In this document: one piece after another, positions 8,001 to 14,320 of the stretch
Layout of the letters: the number at the start of each line of letters is the position of its first letter
Numbering within the stretch: the stretch's first letter is position 1
Origin: JANMEB01 sp041740495
Lineage (GTDB): Bacteria; Planctomycetota; Planctomycetia; Pirellulales; Pirellulaceae
NCBI GenBank assembly: GCA_041740495.1
Contig: JBGSLW010000385.1
Coordinates: 1-26,934 of the forward strand
Direction of reading: 5' to 3'
DNA length: 26,934 nucleotides
Translations under genes and position numbers: made by a program
The notes under the pieces: generated by a model
Seen by the model: only the letters and a program-made list of their open reading frames with translations
Databases searched by the model: none
Told to the model about the DNA's origin: nothing

Positions 8001-10167
8001 GACCGCGGTCGGGGGGGCCAGCAACTTCCAGCAAGGGATTCTCGACTACGTCGTGGCCGACAGCGGAGTGCACAAGATCCGCGTCTCCAGCAACATCGCC
8101 GGACAGTATTCTCTGCTGGTGACCGAAGACCTGGTCTACGACACCGAATCGAATAACGCGATCGGCGGCAACCGCAGTTTGGACAACGTCTCGGGTGCGC
8201 TCGGCCGATTGGCCGGGGGCACCGTCTCGTTCGACCACTACAACAATCCGGGGCTGTTTGTCGACATTTCCGGCTCCGGGACGCCGTTGAATCTCTCGGA
8301 TGACGGGGCGGCGACGATCAGCACCACGGTCGGCAACGGGTTGCTGTCGCCCGGTTCCGTGACCGTGGGCAACAACGGGGCGCTGGTCAGCGGCCCCGCC
8401 ACAGTCGGCTTCACGAATACCGCCTTACCCAACGCGGCGTGGGGACAAGCGTTGCTCCCATTCTGGGATGACATCCACGACACCGCCGGAAACGTGTACT
8501 GGCAAGAGCAGCAGGTCAACGGCATCGATGCCTTGATCGTGCAGTGGGACGATCGTCCGCACTACAACAACGTCGGCAACGGCACATTCCAAGTCCAGTT
8601 GTTCGCCAGCGGCCCGGTCGCGGCGCGGTTTGCCTACGCCGACGTCGTCTTCGGCGACGCGGGCTTCGACTTCGGGGCCAGCGCCACGATCGGCGCCCAA
8701 CTGTCCAGCAGCTCGGGGTTCCAATTCAGCCTCGATACCGCCGTGTTGGCGGATGGGGATGTGATCGATGTGAATGTGATCGAGCAAGATATTTACGCGA
8801 TCACGCTGGCGGCGGGGGACACTCTGACGCTGGAAACCAGCACGCCGTTGGACGACCCGCTGCATCCGCTCACCAACGGGCTGGATCCGCGATTGACCGT
8901 GTTCGACGGCCTGGGGACCCCGTTGGCCGCCGACTCGGATTCCGCTGCGGACGGAAAGAACGCCCTGTTGGACTTTGTCGCTCCGGCGGCCGGTGTGTAC
9001 TACATCGCCGTGGGGAACGACGGCGGATCGGGGGACTACGTCGTGCATCAATCGGTGGTCAGCGGCGAAGTTCGTATCGCGGCCGGCGTCGTGACCAATG
9101 TCACCGGCAACTGGCAAACCGTGACGCTGGCGGAGACCTTCAACGATCCGATCGTGATCGTCGGCCCGGCGGGTTCGAACGATCTCGATCCGGGCGTGGT
9201 CCGGATCCGCAACGTGACCGGCGGCAGCTTCGAAATCCAACTGAAGGAATGGGATTACCTGGATGGCGCCCATGCCAACGAATCGGTCTCCTACCTGGTG
9301 ATGGAACGCGGGGTCAACGTCTTGGACAACGGGGCGGTGCTGATCGCCGGCAGCGTCCAAGCCGACAGCGACTTCAGCAGCCACACCTTCGGTTCGGCGT
9401 TTGTCGGAACGCCGATCGTGTTGACCACGATGGCTTCGCTGAACGGTGCGGAGACCGTCGTGCCACGTCTGAACAACGTCAGCGGCACCGGCTTCGATCT
9501 CCGCGTCCAGGAAGAAGAAGCGGCCGACGGCGTCCACGTGGCGGAAACGGTCAACTTCCTGGCGCTGCTCCCGGGTCAAGGGAGTTCGAATGGCTTGACC
9601 TACCAGGCGACGTTGCAAACTCAGGTCACCAACAAGGCCTTCCCCAAGCGGTTCACCCAGACGTTTGTAACGCCGCCGCGAATCCTGGCGGCGATGCAAA
9701 CCTACGAAGACGACGACACCAGCGGCGTGCGAATTCGCAACTTGACCGCCAAACAAGTGTCGCTGGCGATCGACGAGGAACAGTCGTTGGATGCAGAGCG
9801 AGCCCACGCGCGGGAAACCGTCGGCTTCGTTGCCTTCCGCTTCGTATCGCCGCTCACCGCCGGCACCGGTGGGAGCAGCGATCGACTCGCCAGCGATCAA
9901 GGGAGTCCTGCCACCGTCACCGCGGCGGTACCTGTCGACGACAAGTCCTCGCCGACCGACCGAGCGACGATCGTCGCCGCTCTGCCGCAGTCATCGGTCA
10001 GGACAGCCGTACAGATCTCGGTCGACCCAAGGTCCGCCGTTGAAAATCGAGCGGTGCTTTCGGCAACGACCAGCCTCACGGATGGCGTACAAGGAGAATC
10101 GGCCGCACCTGCGGGCTGGTTCGAAGTCGATTCCACGCCGGTTCGATCCGGAAAGTGGTACTGGTAA
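5014..10167 (+). CDS. large secreted S8 (subtilisin-like) protease with modular C-terminus, 1717 aa
   Basis: ATG 5014 has AAGGA at 5001-5005. Residues 31-37 read LEPRMML, the N-terminal motif of many planctomycete surface/secreted proteins. Residues ~50-180 look like a propeptide, ending PNDPQFPSQWH. The catalytic domain has Asp208 (ITDDG), His266 (NHGTHVAG), oxyanion Asn360 (SAGNNG) and Ser421 (SGTSMATP). Two similar ~185-residue modules follow (from ~763 and ~1072), each starting HYNNP.LFVDIS and containing QW..RP and FAY.DV.FG, resembling nidogen-type domains. Each is followed by a segment resembling a bacterial pre-peptidase C-terminal domain (around DEYSLDLSG and DIYAITLAAGDTL). Three ~85-residue repeats (from ~1351, 1440 and 1528) resemble H-type lectin domains. 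The likely role is an extracellular or surface protease that binds glycans or matrix; the adhesive modules are named by pattern only. Confidence 0.9.
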   Translation: MIARRKNGSGSNPSWGRSSRKDNAALSLEWLEPRMMLAGAVGPVATPAEIAPISDPFAFHAVTYEQMVKRTATFDYLPGELMVAIQLPAAADAAPAQLSSLNWSEIVGVPQTEVLRTLFTVDRASGTSVSLVQLDLGDDTNVIPVMARLATRPEIMWSAPNFSEQGVDRREFEPNDPQFPSQWHHSTMVNDFAWDFTQGAGIKIGITDDGFDLPHEDLQQNIWVNAGEVAGNGLDDDANGYVDDVNGWDFITGNNDPNPNSASNNHGTHVAGIAAARTNNAIGVAGTAGQATIMPLQFYDLTLGWNAAEIAAAYTYGANNGAKIVSTSYNVDGWVGDPTFTAGLQYMYDQGVMHFNSAGNNGALNPPRQAFEQSLLVASTEVGDVLSGFTNYGTGIDLAAPGGNILSTLPGNTYDYFSGTSMATPNAAAAAALVWAKNPGWTREQVAAQLLGWAANIDSANPAFVGLYGAGRVNSFFAVANLPAGLGAPKVVSLDGIPTGSVGTSTPINSFGVQYSQIMNAASVMNVANYELRGSGSDGIFDTGDDDLYAISNINNYMVGTNFLRFNIGGGPLGIGDYRFRIISGGAESAFGTDLDGDGNNTAGGNFQRFFTITINDFAPIGIPGNFASVSPNNPGSLFGGGEIDSYALFAQAGEKLSVVVTPAAPTVTLQARFAGASGWVAAPAAGQPVVVPPSLIAASGSLDLEISGDGATTYTFSVYRNVNVGGLDDTGGVVAIDDALISLGSGSYAALGSAAGSTGGVSFNHYNNPSLFVDISATGTALNLTDDSEATIVTTVGNGLFPAGSITVANNGGILGEPGEDLSTANTALPNTSWIRALLPLWDDIDSDTGNVYWQETTVNGIDTLIVQWHNRPRFSNIGAATFQLQVFETGPIAVRFAYPDVDFGNATYDYGANATIGVQESTTVAHQFSLNQAVLANGSVIDIGFGVPTLDVDEYSLDLSGQVGTSLDVVLSGIGTSFAGQLVELVDPSNAVVATAVGGASNFQQGILDYVVADSGVHKIRVSSNIAGQYSLLVTEDLVYDTESNNAIGGNRSLDNVSGALGRLAGGTVSFDHYNNPGLFVDISGSGTPLNLSDDGAATISTTVGNGLLSPGSVTVGNNGALVSGPATVGFTNTALPNAAWGQALLPFWDDIHDTAGNVYWQEQQVNGIDALIVQWDDRPHYNNVGNGTFQVQLFASGPVAARFAYADVVFGDAGFDFGASATIGAQLSSSSGFQFSLDTAVLADGDVIDVNVIEQDIYAITLAAGDTLTLETSTPLDDPLHPLTNGLDPRLTVFDGLGTPLAADSDSAADGKNALLDFVAPAAGVYYIAVGNDGGSGDYVVHQSVVSGEVRIAAGVVTNVTGNWQTVTLAETFNDPIVIVGPAGSNDLDPGVVRIRNVTGGSFEIQLKEWDYLDGAHANESVSYLVMERGVNVLDNGAVLIAGSVQADSDFSSHTFGSAFVGTPIVLTTMASLNGAETVVPRLNNVSGTGFDLRVQEEEAADGVHVAETVNFLALLPGQGSSNGLTYQATLQTQVTNKAFPKRFTQTFVTPPRILAAMQTYEDDDTSGVRIRNLTAKQVSLAIDEEQSLDAERAHARETVGFVAFRFVSPLTAGTGGSSDRLASDQGSPATVTAAVPVDDKSSPTDRATIVAALPQSSVRTAVQISVDPRSAVENRAVLSATTSLTDGVQGESAAPAGWFEVDSTPVRSGKWYW

Positions 10168-10191
10168 ACCAGCAACCGATACATCGCGTTC

Positions 10192-10380
10192 TTAGGCCGC
10201 ATCGGCCGGGCGGGCGACTGCCTGGGCCGTATGCGCCGCGATGACCTGTTGAATCTGCAGGTCGAGGTCGTCGAGCTGATTGATAACCTGGTCTTGTTCG
10301 GCCAAAAGTCGCTCCACCAGCGAAATCGGATCGGCCGACTGCGGGACGGGTGATGAGCGGTCTTCGTCGACGATACGCAT
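10192..10380 (-). CDS. small coiled-coil protein, 62 aa
   Basis: The protein starts MRIVDEDRSSPVPQ and has a heptad-like helix SLVERLLAEQDQVINQLDDLDLQIQQVIAAH over about residues 20-50, then an Ala-rich tail. The frame is open further upstream to a TTG at 10440, which would add 20 residues; neither start has a strong Shine-Dalgarno sequence. It converges with the protease gene, 24 bases from its stop. The amphipathic, clearly protein-like helix supports a real gene. No function is recognised, and short coiled-coil ORFs of this kind are often uncharacterised. Confidence 0.5.
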   Translation of the reverse strand: MRIVDEDRSSPVPQSADPISLVERLLAEQDQVINQLDDLDLQIQQVIAAHTAQAVARPADAA

Positions 10381-10440
10381 GCCGAAATCGAGGCTGGAGA
10401 CTCGGGCTAATCTAGATCGAGTGCTTGGGGATGGATCCAA

Positions 10441-11044
10441 GCTCGCCGCGTGAACGGTTCCCCCTTGCGGAAACTCGAACGCGCGGATCTTGTCGATCGC
10501 TTACCTCCTAGTTGTCGGCAATTTTTGTGGGAATGCTCAGCAATCCGGCGTTGGGTCGGATTAATCGCCCGGCGACCATTTTGGGCCTCCGACGCGATGT
10601 CGCGATCCACGTATCCAAGAATTCCGAGGGAAATATCCACTCGCGTCGCGCATCCGTTCAAGAGCCGGGGGTTCGATGCGTTTTTCGACGGGATTGGCAA
10701 ACCTAATACAATTGCACACTCGAAAAAACGGGTCGGACCCGCGAGAAAGTGAGGCAATCGTGGTCCCCTCCGTGAACACGTACGGGTCGAAGTCGGCAGG
10801 CAGGGAGATTTCGCGGGAGAGCCGCTAGCAGTCATGGGATCCAGTCCCTCCGAATTCCAGACCAAGCGTCTTTCCGTCCCATCTGGCCTGCCCCGTGCGA
10901 TCCGGCCACTGGACAAACTGCTGGCAACGATTCTAGAATCATAGGCAGAATTTCCGAAGAAATACCCATCCGACGGATCGCATAAAGAATGGTGCGGGTT
11001 CCGGGCGGGTGTTTTGTCGAATCAACAACCGAAATGGAGGGACA
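10441..11044. other. 600-bp region upstream of rpsU without a confident gene
   Basis: Several frames are open on both strands (for example 10450-10752 plus and 10407-10916 minus), but their translations are low-complexity Arg/Pro/Ser mixtures without domains or ribosome binding sites. A perfect 12-bp palindrome, GATTCTAGAATC, lies at 10929-10940, about 105 bases before rpsU, and could be part of the rpsU promoter region. Nothing else is recognised. Confidence 0.45.
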
Positions 11045-11251
11045 ATGGTCAAACTGTTGGTGCGGGAGAAAGAGTCGATCCAAGAAGCGGTGCGCCGGTT
11101 TCGCAAACTGGTCGAACGAAGCGGAATTAAAAAGGAAATGCGACGCCGCGAGTACTACGAAAAGCCAAGCGAAATCAAACGTCGCGCCCGCTTGCGAGCC
11201 GAACGCCGCAACCGGCGCACTCGGACCGGCGTCCTGCCGACGCGCCAATAG
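11045..11251 (+). CDS. rpsU: 30S ribosomal protein bS21, 68 aa
   Basis: A 68-residue basic protein starting MVKLLVREKESIQEAVRRF, a clear match to bS21. The family's conserved N-terminal half (VREKESIQEAVRRFRKLVE) is followed by RREYYEKPSEIKRRA and an Arg-rich C-terminus that contacts 16S rRNA. bS21 sits near the anti-Shine-Dalgarno region of the small subunit and is involved in translation initiation. GGAGGG immediately precedes the ATG with only 3-4 bases' spacing. An in-frame upstream ATG at 11009 would add 12 residues with no homology and is rejected. The TAG stop overlaps the first copy of a 17-bp tandem repeat. Confidence 0.95.
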   Translation: MVKLLVREKESIQEAVRRFRKLVERSGIKKEMRRREYYEKPSEIKRRARLRAERRNRRTRTGVLPTRQ

Positions 11252-11312
11252 CCTGTCGACGCTAACAGCCTGTCGACGCTAACAGCCTGTCGACGCTAAC
11301 AGCCTGTCGACG
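11250..11312. repeat. 17-bp tandem repeat, 3.7 copies, touching the rpsU stop codon
   Basis: The unit AGCCTGTCGACGCTAAC starts at 11250, 11267 and 11284, with a partial fourth copy at 11301-11312 ending AGCCTGTCGACG. The first two bases of the first copy are the last two bases of the rpsU stop codon. The core CTGTCGACG contains the palindrome GTCGAC. Position suggests slippage-type expansion in the rpsU 3' untranslated region. Confidence 0.85.
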
Positions 11313-11329
11313 AAGCGGCCCAATGCCCG

Positions 11330-11540
11330 TAGCCTGCGGTTTCCTTTGCGCCCACACATCAGCCGCCTGGCGCTAGCCTGCGGTTTCTTCTGCTCCCGTG
11401 TATCAACCGCCTGGCGCTAGCCTGCGGTTTCTTCTGCTCGCTAGCCTGCGGTTTCTTCTGCCCCATACATCAGCCGCCTGGCGCTAGCCTGCGGTTTCTT
11501 CCGCTCACTAACCTGCGGTTTCTTTTGCCCCCTGCGGCAC
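11330..11540. repeat. interspersed CTAGCCTGCGGTTTCTT repeat array
   Basis: TAGCCTGCGGTTTC recurs at about 11330, 11374, 11418, 11442 and 11484, with a variant CTAACCTGCGGTTTC near 11508. Three copies are separated by a second conserved segment, ATCARCCGCCTGGCGC, so a composite unit of about 44 bases is repeated and partly deleted. The array directly follows the 17-bp tandem repeat downstream of rpsU. It has no coding potential. Confidence 0.8.
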
Positions 11541-12290
11541 GGCAATCTGCAATGACCTGGGCCACGGCGGTCCGTTGACGGCAGTCAGGGCAATAACGGG
11601 TGGCCTGGGGATTGTGTTACTTTGTTGGCCGCCTTGGGCCTGTCTCGACACCCGTCGGCCCCCTCACCCTGCCCTCACCCCGGCAGCGGCAGAGAGCGTA
11701 ACGGGATAGGCCGCCAGCAGCCTGTTGAAAAAACAATGAGAAGCCCAGAACAAGTCTTCGCGGTTCCGACACCATGGTTTTTCATCGCAGAATCGTTGGC
11801 GGCGGAACTTCGTCGCAAAGCCTCCTTGTTGCCGGCCTGCTTTTTCAACAGGCTGCCCGGTCGAATTTGGCGGCTGCAGCTCAGTCCAATTCGAGTGTGG
11901 CTTATCGAACCGTTTGGGGTGATGGGCAGCGCGCACCGCGCCCGGGCGTTGCTTCCAGCGTACAATCAAGGCAGAGCCTCGCCCGCCGAACAATTCCACT
12001 CAATTTGTGGGACATCCCACGCCAGGTAGTTGAGTCCCCGGCGTAGATTGATCAAACTAAGCGACAGCAACGGGGTGCTTTCAAAGAGGACCAGTCGGCC
12101 GCCGCAACGCCGGTGCGGCCGTTTCGCTGGTTGGTGCGCCGTTCGCGAGTGAATTTAGCTAGGGAACGACTTTGGTAACCAGGCAGAACGCTGGTGACCG
12201 AGTAACCTCTTTGGCTGGAACATTTTATTTGCCGAACATTTTCATTGACTGAACCGGTTCGCGCAAGAACGACACAGAAGGAAATCAGGC
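11541..12290. other. 750-bp intergenic region before the ExbB cluster
   Basis: No convincing gene is present. The region holds the 140-bp inverted-repeat element at 11717-11856 and a hairpin with a 7-bp stem (CGGCCGC at 12096-12102 with GCGGCCG at 12115-12121). The last 110 bases are more AT-rich (around 12210-12250) and are the likely promoter region for the downstream cluster, but I cannot assign a -35/-10 pair with confidence. Short frames on both strands cross the inverted-repeat element and look non-genic. Confidence 0.5.
11717..11856. mobile_element. 140-bp MITE-like element with 16-bp perfect terminal inverted repeats
   Basis: GCAGCCTGTTGAAAAA at 11717-11732 is repeated in perfect inverted orientation as TTTTTCAACAGGCTGC at 11841-11856. 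The 108 bases between encode no complete gene. The structure fits a miniature inverted-repeat element or a solo remnant of an insertion sequence. No unambiguous target-site duplication can be seen at the ends, so mobility is inferred from the terminal repeats only. Confidence 0.6.
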
Positions 12291-12926
12291 ATGGGCGTCT
12301 ACGATATTCTCGGCAATTTGATGTATGTGGCGCTATTTTTTCAAGCGCTGTGGGGATTCTATTGCGTGATCCTGGTCTGGACGCGCGTCGATCAGAAGCG
12401 GTTCAAGTCGGAGGAGGCTCAGCAGGCGTTCTTGGAGGCGATTGAAGAACCGCTTTCCGAAGGAGATTACGAAGGGGCCTTGGAGATTTGCCAGGGGGAT
12501 CGCCGCGCCTTGGTGCAATTGTCGCAGATGGCGATCGAGAACCGGCATCTCGGTTACGCCAAAGTGAAGCAACTGATCGCCGACCGGTTCCAACGCGATA
12601 TCTTGTCCGACGTCGACAACGCGCTCAGTTGGGTGTTTTCGATGATCAAAACGGCGCCGATGGTCGGGCTGTTGGGGACGGTGATGGGCATGATGAGTGC
12701 CTTCCGTAAACTCTCGATTCAGAAGAACGTCGAGCCCGACCTGTTGGCCAAAGATATTCAACTGGCGTTGATCACCACCGCCTGTGGCTTGACGATCGCG
12801 GTCCCGTTGTTGCTAGCCACCTCCAGCATTGGGATCAAAATGAAGAAGATGCAGGACCTGGTTTCGTATGGGCTGAACCAGTTCATGGAAGTCTTCAAAG
12901 AGGCCTTGATTCGCCATCCCAAGTAA
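12291..12926 (+). CDS. MotA/TolQ/ExbB-family proton channel protein, 211 aa
   Basis: This is an inner-membrane proton-channel subunit of the TolQ/ExbB family. Three hydrophobic helices are visible: about 8-30, 118-138 and 157-182, with a cytoplasmic loop of ~85 residues between the first two, the expected topology. Helix 2 carries the family signature PMVGLLGTVMGMMSAF (Thr130), and helix 3 carries ALITTACGLTIAVPLL (Thr162/163), which line the proton path in ExbB. At 211 residues it is close to ExbB/TolQ length. AGAAGGAAA lies 8 bases before the ATG. It heads a same-strand cluster with two ExbD genes, which fix its role. No TonB, TolA or Pal is nearby. Confidence 0.9.
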   Translation: MGVYDILGNLMYVALFFQALWGFYCVILVWTRVDQKRFKSEEAQQAFLEAIEEPLSEGDYEGALEICQGDRRALVQLSQMAIENRHLGYAKVKQLIADRFQRDILSDVDNALSWVFSMIKTAPMVGLLGTVMGMMSAFRKLSIQKNVEPDLLAKDIQLALITTACGLTIAVPLLLATSSIGIKMKKMQDLVSYGLNQFMEVFKEALIRHPK

Positions 12927-12983
12927 TTCCCGGCAGCAATCCCCGGAACGACAAAGCGACCCGGAACGATCCGGGAGGTATTG

Positions 12984-13451
12984 ATGAGCGTCGAAGATAG
13001 TCTGGATATCAAGAAACAGCGCACCAAGCACGACGGTGATTTCGATATCACCCCGATGATCGACTGCGTCTTCTTGCTGTTATTTTTCTTCATGGTGACC
13101 TCGAAGATGGACCGTTCGTCTTCGATCGTGCAGCCGTTGGCGGTCAACGGGGAGAACTTGGCGCCGGAGAAGTTGGTGATTGTATCGGCCGCGATCAACG
13201 GCAACGGGGAGGCCGATTTCTTCTTGGGGGACACGACGAAACCGGAGCAGTTGGTGGGGGGGGATCCCCAGGCGCAAGTCGAAGCGATCGGGAATTTTAT
13301 CGAAAAGGAAATCGCCGCCCGCCCCGACACGATCGGGATTCTGATCAAGGCGGATGGCAAATTGAAAGAGAAGTACGTTTCTCTCGTCGGCAAAGCTGCC
13401 GCGGCCCATGGGGGTGGCCGCAAACTCTTCGCCGGCGTACAAGAAAACTAG
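12984..13451 (+). CDS. ExbD/TolR-family biopolymer transport protein, 155 aa
   Basis: The short cytoplasmic N-terminus ends at DFDITPMID, followed by one membrane helix (CVFLLLFFFMVTS, about 28-42). Asp27 sits in the PMIDCVFLLL signature, at the position of the protonatable Asp in ExbD/TolR. The remaining ~110 residues form the periplasmic domain. ATG 12984 follows GGGAGG (12973-12978); an in-frame TTG directly before it is not preferred. The gene starts 57 bases after the channel gene. With its partner it should convert proton flow into movement of a periplasmic partner. The periplasmic end (KAAAAHGGGRKLFAGVQEN) differs from classic ExbD and may reflect a different partner. Confidence 0.88.
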   Translation: MSVEDSLDIKKQRTKHDGDFDITPMIDCVFLLLFFFMVTSKMDRSSSIVQPLAVNGENLAPEKLVIVSAAINGNGEADFFLGDTTKPEQLVGGDPQAQVEAIGNFIEKEIAARPDTIGILIKADGKLKEKYVSLVGKAAAAHGGGRKLFAGVQEN

Positions 13452-13520
13452 GGCCCGGAACGGCGCCGTTCGCAGCCGTGGCCGGAATCCGTGCAACTTC
13501 TGCCAGGCACAAGTGATCCG

Positions 13521-14210
13521 ATGAATCGAAAAGAAAGACGCCAGGACGACGATCGCGAGCGGAAGGCTCGTTCCGCACCCGACGAGTTCGGTTTGAAGGC
13601 GCCCCGCCGGCGGACCCCGTCCCGCGAGACGATTGCGGCGACCGCCGCCAGCGTGGCGATGCCCGCACCGCCCCCCGAAGATGAGGCGCTGATCACCGCG
13701 GATGAAATCGACACCAAGCCGCACGCTTGGAAAGGCTTCGAGGAGGAAAACGAACAACCCCCGGAATTCGATTTCCACAGGGCCAAAGAGGAAGGCGAAG
13801 ACGAAATGGACATGACGCCGATGGTCGACGTCACGTTCCTGCTGCTGATCTTCTTCATGGTCACCGCCTCGTTCGTAACGCAGCGATCGATCCAACAGCC
13901 CAAGCCGTCCCAGGATGAACCGTCGAGAAATCCAATAGTGGAGGAGGATCAGAACGACTATGTCGAGGTGATCATCGACCAGAACAACACCTACCGGATC
14001 ACGTCGCGGGACGAAGAGGAGATCGAAGCGCCCAGCGATCCGGAGATGCGCGGCCAATTGAAGAACGCGATGGAGCGGCTGAACGCCCGCAAATTGATCG
14101 TCACCGCCCACGAGGAATGCTGGCACGAAAAAGTCGTCAAGGCGTGGGACTACGGCACCACCCTGGGCTTTGAAGAAATCGAAATCAAGACCACGACCCA
14201 GAATTATTGA
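13521..14210 (+). CDS. second ExbD/TolR-family protein with long N-terminal extension, 229 aa
   Basis: The ExbD signature MDMTPMVDVTFLLLIFFMVTA is at residues 96-116, with the protonatable Asp at 103 and one membrane helix. About 95 charged, disordered-looking residues precede it (MNRKERRQDDDRERK, later EEENEQPPEFDF), far longer than the ~20 of classic ExbD. A periplasmic domain of ~110 residues follows. ATG 13521 is chosen; an in-frame GTG at 13491 would add 10 residues, and neither has a strong ribosome binding site. The gene starts 69 bases after the first ExbD gene, as in clusters where two different ExbD proteins assemble with one ExbB. The extension could contact a cytoplasmic regulator. 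Confidence 0.87.
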   Translation: MNRKERRQDDDRERKARSAPDEFGLKAPRRRTPSRETIAATAASVAMPAPPPEDEALITADEIDTKPHAWKGFEEENEQPPEFDFHRAKEEGEDEMDMTPMVDVTFLLLIFFMVTASFVTQRSIQQPKPSQDEPSRNPIVEEDQNDYVEVIIDQNNTYRITSRDEEEIEAPSDPEMRGQLKNAMERLNARKLIVTAHEECWHEKVVKAWDYGTTLGFEEIEIKTTTQNY

Positions 14211-14222
14211 GCGGGTCGCTGG

Positions 14223-14260
14223 CCGAGTTGAATTGAAGTCACCGAGTTGAATTGAAGTCA
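14223..14260. repeat. 19-bp perfect tandem duplication
   Basis: CCGAGTTGAATTGAAGTCA occurs twice back to back (14223-14241 and 14242-14260) in the 110-base gap between the second ExbD gene and the PQQ/TPR gene. A third fragment (TATTGAACTC) follows. It may be a recent slippage event and changes the spacing inside the cluster's transcript. Confidence 0.85.
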
Positions 14261-14320
14261 CGGTATTGAACTCCCGACTTTGGTCGACGAGTTCCCAGCC
14301 TTACGCATGGATTGTCACGA

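Noticed and set aside
5038..8238. 1066-residue open frame on the minus strand opposite the protease gene
   Set aside because: It is rich in Arg/Gly/Val/Asp/His without domains. The plus-strand frame has catalytic motifs and a ribosome binding site. Long antisense frames are common in GC-rich genes.
8425..10043. Overlapping ~490-500-residue frames on both strands over the protease C-terminus
   Set aside because: Arg/His/Gln-rich shadow translations; the protease repeats explain the coding signal.
11622..12046. Several 90-135-residue frames on both strands before the ExbB cluster
   Set aside because: They cross the inverted-repeat element and have no ribosome binding sites or recognisable domains.
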